Source: Microbacterium sp. SLBN-146 (lineage in GTDB: Bacteria > Actinomycetota > Actinomycetes > Actinomycetales > Microbacteriaceae). From it: a DNA stretch of 64,000 bases. Made by a program: the position numbers and the translations under genes. The stretch is from the NCBI RefSeq assembly GCF_006715145.1, contig NZ_VFMR01000001.1:1426001-1490000 (forward strand), written 5' to 3'. Positions 23,792-32,763 of the stretch are shown here, piece after piece; position 1 is the stretch's first letter; each line of letters begins with the position of its first letter. The notes beneath the pieces were generated by a model that searched no databases, was not told the origin of the DNA, and worked only from the letters and a program-made list of their open reading frames with translations.

Positions 23792-25146
23792 TGGTCGACG
23801 ACTACACGCCTCAGGCGGGCGACGCCCGCATCCGGATCGAGCACTACGACCTGACGCTCGACTACAAGGTCTCGACGAATCGCCTCAGTGCCACTGTCGT
23901 CCTGCGCGGGCGTGCCACCGAGGCGACGCCCGGCTTCGGTCTCGACCTCGTGGGGCTTCGTGCGAGCAAGGTCACGGTCGCGGGCGATCCGCGCGCGTCG
24001 TTCGCGCAGACCGACCGCAAGCTCAAGGTGCGCCTCGGTGCGCCGCTCGCGGCGGGCGAGGCCTTCGAGGTGACGGTCGTCTACGCGGGCGCTCCTCGTC
24101 CGCGGCGGACCCGCTGGGGCACGATCGGATGGGAGGAGCTCGAGGACGGGCTGCTCGTGGCATCCCAGCCCACAGGGGCCCCGACATGGTTCCCCTGCAA
24201 CGATCTGCCCTCGGACAAGGCCACCTACCGCCTCGAGATCGCGACCGACGCCGCCTACACCGTCGTTGCGGGAGACCTCTCCTCGTGCGTCACGCGCGGC
24301 GGCAAGCGCGTGTGGGTCTTCGAGCGCGAGGTTCCCACGGCGCCTTATCTCGTGACCCTCCAGATCGGGCGGTACACGCACGAGTCGCGTCCGCTCGGTC
24401 GCGTGCGCGGCGACCTGTACTACCCCAAGCCGATGTCGGCCCGCGTGGCCTCCGACTTCGCGCCCCTCGAACGCATGATGGGTGTCTTCGAGGATGCCTT
24501 CGGCCCCTACCCGTTCGACGACTACTCCGTCGTCGTGACGGCCGACGATCTCGAGATCCCGCTCGAGGCGCAGGCGATGGCGGTCTTCGGGTCGAACCAC
24601 ATCGACGGCGTCGGGGGACTCCAGCGCCTCATCGCGCACGAACTCGCACACCAGTGGTTCGGGAACAGCGTCGGCGTCGCCCGCTGGCGCGACATCTGGC
24701 TCAACGAAGGTTTCGCCTGCTACGCCGAATGGATCTGGTCGGAGCGATCGGGAGGACCCTCGGCGCACGCGAAAGCGCTCGGGCACCACGCGAGCCTCAC
24801 CGAACCGCCCCAGGACATCCGCATCGGCGATCCGGGGCCGGCGCTCATGTTCGACGACCGCGTCTACAAGCGCGGGGCGCTCGCGCTCCACGCCCTGCGC
24901 CTGACGGTCGGCGATGCCGCATTCTTCGGGACGCTGCGGGAGTGGACCGCCCGGTATCGCGGTGTCACGGCGACGACCGCGGACTTCGTGGCGCTCGCGG
25001 AAGAGGTCTCGGGACACCGGCTCCAGACGCTGTTCGCGGAGTGGCTGGAGGATCTGCGGCTGCCCCGGCTCCCGGCATCCACCCTCACCGACGCGGCGGT
25101 GCCCCCGACAGCTGCCATCGAGACCCTTCGGCAACAGCGAGGCTGA
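23791..25146 (+). CDS. M1-family zinc metallopeptidase
   Basis: A 451-residue M1 (gluzincin) aminopeptidase of the short actinobacterial type: an N-terminal beta-sandwich followed by the catalytic domain with HELAHQWFGN (His283, Glu284, His287) and the third zinc ligand Glu306 in WLNEGFACYAEW. The usual GxMEN substrate-binding motif is replaced by a degenerate IPLEAQAMAVFG, which suggests altered N-terminus recognition. The C-terminal armadillo domain of large M1 enzymes is absent. It begins on the last base of the synthetase stop (TGATG), so it is translationally coupled to it. M1 peptidases of this type often sit beside Pls/PosA synthetases, where they might trim or degrade the product. Its 3' end overlaps the convergent PPTase gene by 62 bases. 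Confidence 0.9.
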   Translation: MVDDYTPQAGDARIRIEHYDLTLDYKVSTNRLSATVVLRGRATEATPGFGLDLVGLRASKVTVAGDPRASFAQTDRKLKVRLGAPLAAGEAFEVTVVYAGAPRPRRTRWGTIGWEELEDGLLVASQPTGAPTWFPCNDLPSDKATYRLEIATDAAYTVVAGDLSSCVTRGGKRVWVFEREVPTAPYLVTLQIGRYTHESRPLGRVRGDLYYPKPMSARVASDFAPLERMMGVFEDAFGPYPFDDYSVVVTADDLEIPLEAQAMAVFGSNHIDGVGGLQRLIAHELAHQWFGNSVGVARWRDIWLNEGFACYAEWIWSERSGGPSAHAKALGHHASLTEPPQDIRIGDPGPALMFDDRVYKRGALALHALRLTVGDAAFFGTLREWTARYRGVTATTADFVALAEEVSGHRLQTLFAEWLEDLRLPRLPASTLTDAAVPPTAAIETLRQQRG

Positions 25147-25675
25147 CGACGAAACCGCTGGGGCGATCCAGCGTTGTGACGACGAAGCCCGGTGGGGAGG
25201 TCGTGCGGAGGGAGTTCGGGAGCGGACCCGGGCGTGCTTCCAGCACGACCGTCGAGGGGGCGATCCGGATGCCGCGCCCCGTCGCCTTCAGCACCGCTTC
25301 GATGCGGGTCCACCCCGTGAGGTCGGGAGCGGGGGCGGGCTCGAAGAGGGCCGCGAGATCGCCGATGTCACGGTCGGCGGGCTCGACATCGATGCCGACG
25401 GATGCCGCATGTTCCTCCCGCACGGCCGCTCCCACGGTGAGCGATCCGGTGTAGGAGAGGCTCACCGCGATCGGCTCACGGGCCACTCGGGGGACGCCGT
25501 GCTCGTGCGACCCGCACTCGGGGCAGAGCCTCGAGATGCCGGCATCCGCGCGACCGCCGACCTCGCGGACGAGGGCGCGCAGCAGGTCGTCGCCCGCGCG
25601 ACGGGCCGTCGGCGCGCCGGGCATCGCGCGCTCCGACCACCCCACGACGACGGGTCCGTACCGGGCGATCTCCAC
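25085..25675 (-). CDS. 4'-phosphopantetheinyl transferase (Sfp-type)
   Basis: A 196-residue enzyme that loads the phosphopantetheine arm onto carrier proteins. The family signatures are a Cys/His-rich CPECGSHEHGVPR segment typical of actinobacterial members, the magnesium motif VGIDVEP, and the TRIEAVLKATGRG segment equivalent to WxxKEAxxKA, in which the first lysine is replaced by arginine-isoleucine. The GTG start at 25675 is chosen because the fold begins there and longer frames run into the surface-protein gene. It is short for the family (usually about 220-250 residues). The gene is convergent with and overlaps the M1 peptidase gene. Its natural substrate is very likely the carrier domain of the adjacent Pls/PosA synthetase. 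Confidence 0.82.
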   Translation of the reverse strand: MEIARYGPVVVGWSERAMPGAPTARRAGDDLLRALVREVGGRADAGISRLCPECGSHEHGVPRVAREPIAVSLSYTGSLTVGAAVREEHAASVGIDVEPADRDIGDLAALFEPAPAPDLTGWTRIEAVLKATGRGIRIAPSTVVLEARPGPLPNSLRTTSPPGFVVTTLDRPSGFVVSLAVAEGSRWQLSGAPPRR

Positions 25676-25703
25676 GCCGCCCAGGCTAGCGACCGACCCT
25701 CCG

Positions 25704-28700
25704 TCAGACCTGCCGGCGGTGTCGGTTCCGTCGGGACACCAGCACCGCGCCAGCCGCGGCGAGCAGGATGCCGACGAGTCCGAGCCAGAGCCAGGCGCCG
25801 CCGTCCGTGCCGGTCGTGGCGAGGTCGCCGCCGGATGCGGTGCCTTCCCCGTTGCCGCCCGCACCCGCGCCGCCGTCCGTGCCGGATCCGCCGTCGCCGC
25901 CCTCGGCGTCACTGACCGCGTTCATGCGCACGAGCAGGCCGTCTCCGCTCGACGTACCGCCGAGGAGCACCGCGCGGAGCTCGTGCGTGCCCTCCTCTTC
26001 GGGGACGTACGTGAACGATGCCACCGAGGTGCCGTCGGCGCGGACGCCGCGCATCGTGGTGACGGCCACGACCTCGCCGTCGGCCGGGTCGCCGTCGTAC
26101 ACGACGACCGTCTGGTGGTCGCGGGAATCCTCCGGGCCGTCAGCCCGAAGCAGGACCGTGGTCGCGTGACCCGCCGTGACGGTGGGGGCCGCGGAGTCGC
26201 CGGTGAGGTGCAGCGTGGCCTCGTCGCGGGTGAGCACACCCGCCCCGACGAGGCTCGGGGTGGTCGGTTCGGCGGAAGCGACGGCAGCCCGAGCGGCGGA
26301 AGCCGATTCGGTCTCCGGCACATCGGACGCGGGGTACACCGAGACCAGGCCGTAGCCCTGGTTGTTCTGCCCGCACGTGAGGGTCTCGGGGTCGCCGGTC
26401 ATCGGATCGATGAGCTCGGCCTCGTCTTGGACGGAGCTCGACGGGCAGATCGTCGCGGGAGTCCCCGCCCACTCGTGGATCTCGGTCACGCTGTCGTCCT
26501 GGTCCAGCACGACGAACACCCGGTAGTTCTGCGCGCCGCCCGATTCCGACCCGACCGCGGTCCACTGCGGCGACGACACCGTCACGCTCGACTGCGGGTC
26601 GATGCGGTCGACGGTGGTGCGGCCGATCGAGATCGGGTCGCCGGTCACCTTCAGTCCGTTGGCATCGACCGGCACCGCCATGAAGTCGACCGTGAGCTCT
26701 TCGCCCATCGAGGCGAGGCTGTAGTTCGACACCTCGACGTCGAACACGACGGGGTCGCCCACCCCCGGGCCCGACGCGTAGACGGCGCCCGAGGTGGTCG
26801 CCTCGTCGCTGTACGGCATCCGCGCGGTGAAGCCGCGGATCTCCTGCCGGGATGCCAGCGGGTTCCACTCGGGCACACCGAGATACTCGATCTGGTCGTA
26901 GGTGAGGATGCTCGCGTAGGGCAGGTTGAGCGCGGGGTCGGCGTTCACTCCGTAATTGGTCAGCCACCATTCGCGCGATTCGGCGTCAGCGGTGAGATCC
27001 ACTCCGTACGACACTCGCGGAGCCCCGTCGTTGCCGTAGAAGTAGGCGGCACCGACGGCGTAGCCCCGGTTGCTGTCGACCTCGGGCACCTCGATGCCGA
27101 ACGTGCTCGCGTGGGAGTTGTCGGTCTGACCGGTGCTGCTGTCGGTGAAGGTCTGGTTCGTGTTGAAGCCGATGCCGAGCTGGAGACCGAGCTTGAGCGA
27201 CTCGAACGGCACCTTCACTTTCGCCGAGGCCGATCCCTTGGCATCGAAGCCCAAGTTCCAGCCCGACGACGACTTCTCCGACGACCCCGTCCCCGTGGTC
27301 TGCGACACGTCGAGCGTCTCGGTGGAGGACGTGCCCCCGATGACGAACTGGTCGTTCACGAGCGGTGCGTCCGACGTCTGCGTCGTGCCGTTCGCGTCGG
27401 TGTAGGTGAACGGTCCGACGTCGGTCAGCGGCACCTTGCCGTTCACGAGCTGCGGGTACGAGAGAGCGTTGCCGTTCTGCCACGCGGGCTCGAAGAAGTC
27501 GAAGGACTTGCCGGAGCCGAACACCGGCACCGGGTCGCCGGGGACCACGACGTCCCAGAAGCCGTAGCATCCGGTGTCGCAGCCCGACGTCGCGGCATCC
27601 GTGCGCCCCCACGTCTCGACCGAGAGCACGGGGTAGCGGTACACCCGGTAGTCCTGCACGATCGCGTTGACGATGTCGTCGTCCTGCGTCTTCTGGTTGA
27701 TCGTCTTCGACTGCGACGATCCGAGGGACTGGAGCGACGTACGGATCTTCTCCCACGCGCCGCCGATCTTCGCGGCGATGTCGGCGCTGACCTTCGTCTT
27801 CTCGAGGAAGGGGACGCCGAACTTCGCGGTCCCGGAGATGTCGATGAGGCCCGTCAGGTCGTAGGTCTGGTTGGACTCCTGCGATGTGCCGTTCTGGTAC
27901 GAGACGCTGCTGGAGTCGCCCATCGTCAGCGAGAAGTCCTGGTTGCGCGAGATGTTGACGAACCCGCCGTTCAGCCAGTCGGAGTGCGCGGGCGGCTGAC
28001 CGGCGACCAGGCTGAGCTTGACGAGCTCCTCCACGGTGAAGACGAGCGGGTCGCCGAGCACGAGGCTCGCCCCCGCGGGGTCGTAGGCGGTCACCTGCCA
28101 CCCGGGCCGGGTGAGGGTGCTGCCGTTGCTCGGCGCCACAGCGAGCTGCTGCACGGCGGGCGCCTGTCCGGGCTCGATGGGCTGCACGAGCGTCACTGCG
28201 TTGCCCGTACCGCTCCCGCCGACCGCCGAGACCGCGATGCCCCACGAGGCGTTGTCGGCGCCGCCGGCGTTCGCGAAGCCTCCCACGGCGAGCGTGACGC
28301 CGCCGCTTCCGGCCACCTGCGGGACGCGGACGGCCTCCGGGAACACGCGTGACGCCGTGCTCTGGCCCTCGTACGCGGCCAGCACGTCGACCCACGTGCC
28401 GCCGGTGTCCTCCCACGTGACGGCGACCTGACGGATGCCGGAGCCCGCGAGCTGCGCCTGGAACTGACCCGTCTCCACGCGCACGCGCGCCGCGAGGCCG
28501 GCGCCGTCGGCGAGCGGGACGGCTCCGGCGCCGAGCCCGGTTACCGACTCCCTGCCGCCGGTCGCGACGCCGTCGGTCACGGCGATCGACGCCGTCCACA
28601 GCGTCGGTTCGTTGCCCGAGGAGGAGTTCGCCCCGGCCCACGCGATCTCCTGCACGCCGTCGCCGTCGAGGTCGGCCACGCCCGCGTCGGCCGAGTACGA

Positions 28701-30155
28701 CGCCCCGGAGGGGGCGGGTATGCCGAGTGAGACGGGCGACCCGACGAGCTCGAGTGCGCGCGCGCCATCGGGGGTCACGCTGTAGCGGGCGACGAGGGCG
28801 AAGACGCCGCTCGTCGTCGCGTAGGTGGCGACGATCTCGGCGATCCCGTCGCCGTCGAGGTCGGCGAGGTTCACGGCGATCGGGGAGTACTCGCCACCGG
28901 ATGCAGCCGAGCCGATGTTCTGTCCCGTCTCGAGCGTCGAGACGAGCAGGGCGTTCTCATCGGCGTTGTAGTCGACGACGCTCAGCAGCAGCTCACCCTC
29001 GGCGGCGTGCGCGACCACCGCCTCGTCGCGCGGCAGCACGTTGGCGTCGCGCGCGTTGTCGACGTCGCCGACCGCGAGGTCGAACGGGTAGTCCGCGCGG
29101 TCCTCCGCGGGGAGCGACACGGCTGCCGGGATGGGGGTCGACTGCTGGACCTTCCGCCACTGCCATCCCCAGGAGAAGAACTCGTTCTCCTGAACCTGGT
29201 AGTTCAGGCTCGCCTGGCCTTCCGCCTGCTGCGTGCTGATGCCGCCATCCGCCCACATCCAGCCGCGGTCTCCGACGCTGTACAGGTTGTAGCCGGGGCC
29301 GAAGCCGTCGGGGAGCTCGCGCACCTGCCAGAGCTGGCGCTTGATCGTGCTGTCGCACACATCGGTCTCGAGGAACGTGAAGTTCGCGTCGAGACCGCCG
29401 ACGGTGAGGCATGCACCGTCATTGCGGTTGACGAGCTGGAATTGCGGCAGCCCCTCCGGGCCCTCACCCTGTCCGAGCACCGTCCACTGCTGCTGGCTCT
29501 CGGGGTTGCCGAGGTCGGGCACGCCCCGCACCTGCATCGGGTTGAACCCGATCGTCGGGGTGTTCGTGAGGGCGGCGACACCGCTCGGCGGGGTCGTGTA
29601 CTCCAGCACGTCACGGGGGCTGATGACGTAGGTCTCACCCGTCACGGGTTGGTCGACCGGCGCGGCGAGCGTCGTGGCCCCAGCGGAGTAGCCGGCCGCG
29701 TCGCCCGGGGAGGCGAGCTGGAGCATCGGCCCTGAGCCGCTCGACCCCTGCCCGACCAGGTCGAGTTCGAGGGTGCGCTCGACGAACGCCGCGGTGATCC
29801 GCCCGGCATCCGTCACGCCCGACGGCACGATCATGGGACGCTGCCCGAGGCTCGGCTGCGGCTCGTCGCCCCGCACGTCACCCGTCAGCGTGGTGCCTTC
29901 GGCGTTCGTCACGCGCTCGAACACGACGCCGCTCGTCGGGTCGGAGAGGAGCAGCGCGTCGCTCGCGACCGCCTCGCGTTCGCCGCTGAAGGCATCGACC
30001 GGGAACTCCGCGCCCGCCGCGACATCGAACTCCTCGATGGCGGGGAGCGAGACCGCTGCCCCCGGCTGGGCGACGACGCCGAGGCTGACGACCAGTGCGA
30101 TCGCGGCGGTCAAGACGACGGCGCGACGATGCGCGCGGCCAACGTTGGCAGGCAT
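25704..30155 (-). CDS. Large wall-anchored surface protein with lectin-like and FG-GAP regions
   Basis: A 1483-residue secreted protein. A Sec signal peptide covers about residues 1-34 (AVVLTAAIALVVSLGVV core). A ricin-type beta-trefoil-like segment follows near residues 215-330 (DGACLTVGG, QLWQVREL, WMWADGG). Next come at least two FG-GAP-like calcium repeats (LADLDGDGIAEIVATY, VADLDGDGVQEIAWAG). The central part (about 740-1080) is rich in Ser/Thr/Asn and amphipathic strands and could be a pore-forming or fibre-like fold, but no family is certain. Four cysteines cluster in SGCDTGCYG and elsewhere. The C-terminus has a sorting signal, LATTG at 1445, then a hydrophobic helix and a basic tail, matching class E sortases of actinobacteria. 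ATG 30155 follows GAGGGA. The gene stands alone; no sortase gene is nearby. Confidence 0.8.
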   Translation of the reverse strand: MPANVGRAHRRAVVLTAAIALVVSLGVVAQPGAAVSLPAIEEFDVAAGAEFPVDAFSGEREAVASDALLLSDPTSGVVFERVTNAEGTTLTGDVRGDEPQPSLGQRPMIVPSGVTDAGRITAAFVERTLELDLVGQGSSGSGPMLQLASPGDAAGYSAGATTLAAPVDQPVTGETYVISPRDVLEYTTPPSGVAALTNTPTIGFNPMQVRGVPDLGNPESQQQWTVLGQGEGPEGLPQFQLVNRNDGACLTVGGLDANFTFLETDVCDSTIKRQLWQVRELPDGFGPGYNLYSVGDRGWMWADGGISTQQAEGQASLNYQVQENEFFSWGWQWRKVQQSTPIPAAVSLPAEDRADYPFDLAVGDVDNARDANVLPRDEAVVAHAAEGELLLSVVDYNADENALLVSTLETGQNIGSAASGGEYSPIAVNLADLDGDGIAEIVATYATTSGVFALVARYSVTPDGARALELVGSPVSLGIPAPSGASYSADAGVADLDGDGVQEIAWAGANSSSGNEPTLWTASIAVTDGVATGGRESVTGLGAGAVPLADGAGLAARVRVETGQFQAQLAGSGIRQVAVTWEDTGGTWVDVLAAYEGQSTASRVFPEAVRVPQVAGSGGVTLAVGGFANAGGADNASWGIAVSAVGGSGTGNAVTLVQPIEPGQAPAVQQLAVAPSNGSTLTRPGWQVTAYDPAGASLVLGDPLVFTVEELVKLSLVAGQPPAHSDWLNGGFVNISRNQDFSLTMGDSSSVSYQNGTSQESNQTYDLTGLIDISGTAKFGVPFLEKTKVSADIAAKIGGAWEKIRTSLQSLGSSQSKTINQKTQDDDIVNAIVQDYRVYRYPVLSVETWGRTDAATSGCDTGCYGFWDVVVPGDPVPVFGSGKSFDFFEPAWQNGNALSYPQLVNGKVPLTDVGPFTYTDANGTTQTSDAPLVNDQFVIGGTSSTETLDVSQTTGTGSSEKSSSGWNLGFDAKGSASAKVKVPFESLKLGLQLGIGFNTNQTFTDSSTGQTDNSHASTFGIEVPEVDSNRGYAVGAAYFYGNDGAPRVSYGVDLTADAESREWWLTNYGVNADPALNLPYASILTYDQIEYLGVPEWNPLASRQEIRGFTARMPYSDEATTSGAVYASGPGVGDPVVFDVEVSNYSLASMGEELTVDFMAVPVDANGLKVTGDPISIGRTTVDRIDPQSSVTVSSPQWTAVGSESGGAQNYRVFVVLDQDDSVTEIHEWAGTPATICPSSSVQDEAELIDPMTGDPETLTCGQNNQGYGLVSVYPASDVPETESASAARAAVASAEPTTPSLVGAGVLTRDEATLHLTGDSAAPTVTAGHATTVLLRADGPEDSRDHQTVVVYDGDPADGEVVAVTTMRGVRADGTSVASFTYVPEEEGTHELRAVLLGGTSSGDGLLVRMNAVSDAEGGDGGSGTDGGAGAGGNGEGTASGGDLATTGTDGGAWLWLGLVGILLAAAGAVLVSRRNRHRRQV

Positions 30156-30258
30156 GGGGGATCCCTCAGACAGTCAGGCGAGTAACCGGAAGCGTCGTGC
30201 GGGGGTCAATGTAGCAGTACGACCTATGCCGGACGCGTCATATGTCGCGCCTCCCTTT

Positions 30259-30642
30259 TCAGGTGGCGTCGAGCGTGCGGCGAAGGTACTTCGGAGCCTG
30301 GGTGAACCACGCTTCGATGACGAGCTCTGCCAGGTGGTCCGGGTCTATCTCCGCCATGCGGAAGGCGACCTTCGGTTCGCTCCAGCGCGTCGTGCTGCGG
30401 AGGAAGACCTCCGGTGCCATGTCGAGGAGGGCGAGCGAATCGAGAGGATCTGCCACCTTGACCGCGACCACGAGTTCGGACGCGATGATGGCACGCATAT
30501 CGTCGGGGATGCTCGGCCAAGGGTGGCACTCCCACGCGAACAGTCGGTTGCGCACGAACCATGCACGGCCCCCGGTCATGCGTCGTTCCTCCGTCCCCGG
30601 GAGCGCTGCTGCGATCCGGGACACGTCCTCGAGCGTCGGCAC
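30259..30642 (-). CDS. MmcQ/YjbR-family protein
   Basis: A 127-residue MmcQ/YjbR-like protein (a small alpha/beta fold related to a DNA-binding double-wing domain). It opens with LEDVSRIAAALPGTEE and shows the usual WPSIPDDMRAII, LALLDMAPEVFL and HLAELVIEAWFTQAPKYLRR segments. GTG 30642 is chosen because the fold starts at this residue. Biochemical role unknown; many actinobacteria carry one or more copies in unrelated contexts. It lies between the surface-protein gene and the paa regulator and is not obviously linked to either. Confidence 0.85.
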   Translation of the reverse strand: MPTLEDVSRIAAALPGTEERRMTGGRAWFVRNRLFAWECHPWPSIPDDMRAIIASELVVAVKVADPLDSLALLDMAPEVFLRSTTRWSEPKVAFRMAEIDPDHLAELVIEAWFTQAPKYLRRTLDAT

Positions 30643-30698
30643 GGCCCCAGCGTAGGCCGCCCCGCGGACACCGCCACAGGGGAGTGCGGACGCCCGCG

Positions 30699-31325
30699 CT
30701 ATCGGACCGGCGGCGGGTCGCGCGAGATGAGCCCATCGAGCACGACCGTGAGGATGTCTCGCGCGAGCGCGTCGCGGTCGACGGGTCCTCCAGGGCGGTA
30801 CCACTCGACGACGGAGTTGATCATGCCGAAGATGAGACGGGTTGCGATCGCCGCGTCGACGTCGGAGCGCACCCAGCCTTCGGACTGCGCGTCGGAGACG
30901 AGCGATGCCACGCGCGCGTCGAACACGCGGCGGCGCTCGAGGGCGGCCTGTTCGGTCGGACTGTTGCCCCGCACCCGCAGCAGCAGCGTCACCTCGGGCA
31001 GGTGATCGATGAGGACCGCGACGGCGCCGTGAACGACCGCGCGCAGTCGCTCTGCAGCGGATGCCTCGGCGGTCTGTGCCGCGTCGAGGGAGGCTTCGAG
31101 TGCCGTCAGCGCCGAGTCCAGCGCGAGCGCGAGCAGCTGTTCCTTCGAGGTGAAGTGGTGGTAGAGGGCGGACTTCGTGAGGCCGAGCCGCTGGGCGAGA
31201 TCGGCGACGGATGTCGCGTCGTACCCCTGCTCGTTGAACAGCTGCACCGCGACGGCGAGCACTTGATCCCGGTCGTACCCGGGTCGTCCCCGGCGCGCTC
31301 CCGTCGCCTCACTCATCACCCGCAC
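30699..31325 (-). CDS. TetR-family repressor of the paa genes (PaaR-like)
   Basis: A 208-residue TetR/AcrR regulator. The helix-turn-helix lies in ATSVADLAQRLGLTKSALYH at about residues 37-56, followed by a helical ligand domain. GTG 31325 is favoured over ATG 31316 because AGGAGG lies exactly nine bases upstream. It is divergent from the paa gene cluster. Both paa promoters carry a similar operator that matches, as I recall it, the 22-bp PaaR consensus of Corynebacterium (ACTNACCG-N2-CG-N2-CGGTNAGT). The expected effector is phenylacetyl-CoA. Regulation is therefore inferred as repression relieved by the first pathway intermediate. Confidence 0.82.
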   Translation of the reverse strand: MRVMSEATGARRGRPGYDRDQVLAVAVQLFNEQGYDATSVADLAQRLGLTKSALYHHFTSKEQLLALALDSALTALEASLDAAQTAEASAAERLRAVVHGAVAVLIDHLPEVTLLLRVRGNSPTEQAALERRRVFDARVASLVSDAQSEGWVRSDVDAAIATRLIFGMINSVVEWYRPGGPVDRDALARDILTVVLDGLISRDPPPVR

Positions 31326-31341
31326 AGTCTGACACCTCCTT

Positions 31342-31440
31342 CCTTTCTCGCCGAGATCCCGTGATCTCGCCGAGCCACCCCGTCATTGCGCGCACACAAC
31401 GGGGTGGGTTGGCGAGATCGCGGAGTCTCGACGAGAAAGG
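31342..31440. repeat. 42-bp-arm inverted repeat in the paaR-paaJ divergent region
   Basis: The left arm 31342-31383 (starting CCTTTCTCGCCGAGATC) and the right arm 31399-31440 are reverse complements over 42 bases with about six mismatches, around a 15-base loop. The motif TCTCG-CGAGA recurs inside the arms. It is not related to the 57-bp element. It lies within the 5' leader or promoter of the repressor gene, where a terminator would make no sense, so it may be a different palindromic mobile repeat or a leader hairpin for paaR. Confidence 0.75.
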
Positions 31441-31467
31441 GGGGAGGGGAGTTGAAGGGGAGGGGAG

Positions 31468-31516
31468 TTGAGGGGGGAGGGGGCGGTCTGGCATGATTAC
31501 TGAACGATCGGTTGGG
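31468..31516 (+). promoter_or_regulatory. paaJ promoter with PaaR-like operator
   Basis: A -35-like TTGAGG (31468-31473) and -10-like CATGAT (31492-31497) are separated by 18 bases. The operator ACTGAACGATCGGT (core 31499-31512) overlaps and follows the -10, so a bound repressor would block polymerase. The same arrangement recurs before paaA with a better operator match. Confidence 0.5.
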
Positions 31517-31572
31517 AATTGAGACTGGCCGGGAGACCCCGCGACGGCGCGGGGGACGGAAGGGGATGACGG

Positions 31573-32763
31573 ATGCCCGAGGCCTACCTCGTCGGAGGAG
31601 TGCGGACACCCATCGGGCGCTACGGCGGCGCGCTCGCGGGCGTGCGACCGGACGACCTCGCCGCCCTCGTCGTGGGGGAGGCCGTCCGTCGGAGCGGTGC
31701 CCCGGTCGACGCCATCGAAGAGGTCTACCTCGGCGCCGCCAATCAGGCCGGAGAGGACAACCGCAACGTCGCCCGGATGGCCGTCCTGCTCGCCGGCCTT
31801 CCGGACTCCGTCCCCGGCATCACCGTCAACCGGCTCTGCGCGTCGGGGATGTCGGCCGTCGCCCTCGCCGCGCAGGCGATCCGCGCCCACGACGCCGACC
31901 TGCTCCTGGCGGGCGGCGTCGAGTCCATGACCCGCGCCCCCTGGGTGCAGGCGAAGCCCGATCGCGCCTGGGCCAAGCCCGGCCAGGCCTTCGACACATC
32001 GATCGGCTGGCGTTTCACCAACCCCCGGCTGGCCGCCCGCGACAAGGCGACGTTCTCGATGCCCGAGACGGCGGAAGAGGTCGCCCGCATCGGCGGGATC
32101 TCGAGAGCGGATGCCGATGCCTTCGCGCTGCGGAGCCATGAGCAGGCGATCGCGGCGATCGACGCGGGCAGGCTCGCGCCCGAGATCGTCGGCGTTCCGA
32201 CGCCCTCGGGCGACGTCACCGCCGACGAAGGGCCTCGGCGCGACACGACGCTCGAGGCGCTCGCGCGCCTGCGGCCCGTCGTCGCAGGCGGCTCGGTCGT
32301 CACGGCCGGCAACTCCAGTTCTCTCAACGACGGCGCCTCCGCTGTCATGGTCGCGAGCGAGGATGCCGTCGCCCGTCACGGGCTGACTCCGCGAGCGCGC
32401 GTCGTGGCCGCGGCATCCGCTGCTCTCGCCCCCGAGATCATGGGCCTCGGGCCCGTCCCGGCGACGGAGAAGGCGCTCGCGAAAGCGGGCCTCACGATCG
32501 CGGATATCGGCGCCGTCGAGCTCAACGAGGCCTTCGCGACGCAGTCGCTCGCGTCGATCCGGCGGCTGGGGCTCGATCCCGCGATCGTCAACGCCGACGG
32601 CGGTGCGATCGCTCTCGGTCACCCCTTGGGGTCGAGCGGATGCCGCCTGCTCGTGACGCTCCTCGGTCGCATGGAGCGCGAGAACGTGCGCTTCGGCCTC
32701 GCGACGATGTGCGTCGGCGTGGGCCAGGGGACGGCGATGATCCTGGAGCGGATCGATGCCTGA
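31573..32763 (+). CDS. paaJ: 3-oxoadipyl-CoA / 3-oxo-5,6-didehydrosuberyl-CoA thiolase
   Basis: A 396-residue thiolase that carries out the two thiolytic steps of phenylacetate breakdown, releasing acetyl-CoA and finally succinyl-CoA. The nucleophile is Cys89 in NRLCASGMS. The other conserved blocks are NGGxA-like NADGGAIALGHPLGSSGCR (His) and the second cysteine in CVGVGQG. It is the first gene of the promoter-proximal paa operon, starting at ATG 31573 after GGAAGGGGATGACGG. It overlaps the next gene by eight bases. Length and motifs match PaaJ/PcaF, and the operon context decides between them. Confidence 0.9.
   Translation: MPEAYLVGGVRTPIGRYGGALAGVRPDDLAALVVGEAVRRSGAPVDAIEEVYLGAANQAGEDNRNVARMAVLLAGLPDSVPGITVNRLCASGMSAVALAAQAIRAHDADLLLAGGVESMTRAPWVQAKPDRAWAKPGQAFDTSIGWRFTNPRLAARDKATFSMPETAEEVARIGGISRADADAFALRSHEQAIAAIDAGRLAPEIVGVPTPSGDVTADEGPRRDTTLEALARLRPVVAGGSVVTAGNSSSLNDGASAVMVASEDAVARHGLTPRARVVAAASAALAPEIMGLGPVPATEKALAKAGLTIADIGAVELNEAFATQSLASIRRLGLDPAIVNADGGAIALGHPLGSSGCRLLVTLLGRMERENVRFGLATMCVGVGQGTAMILERIDA

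Noticed and set aside
31342..31440. Bidirectional terminator
   Set aside because: Both flanking genes are transcribed away from it, and no T-tract is present.
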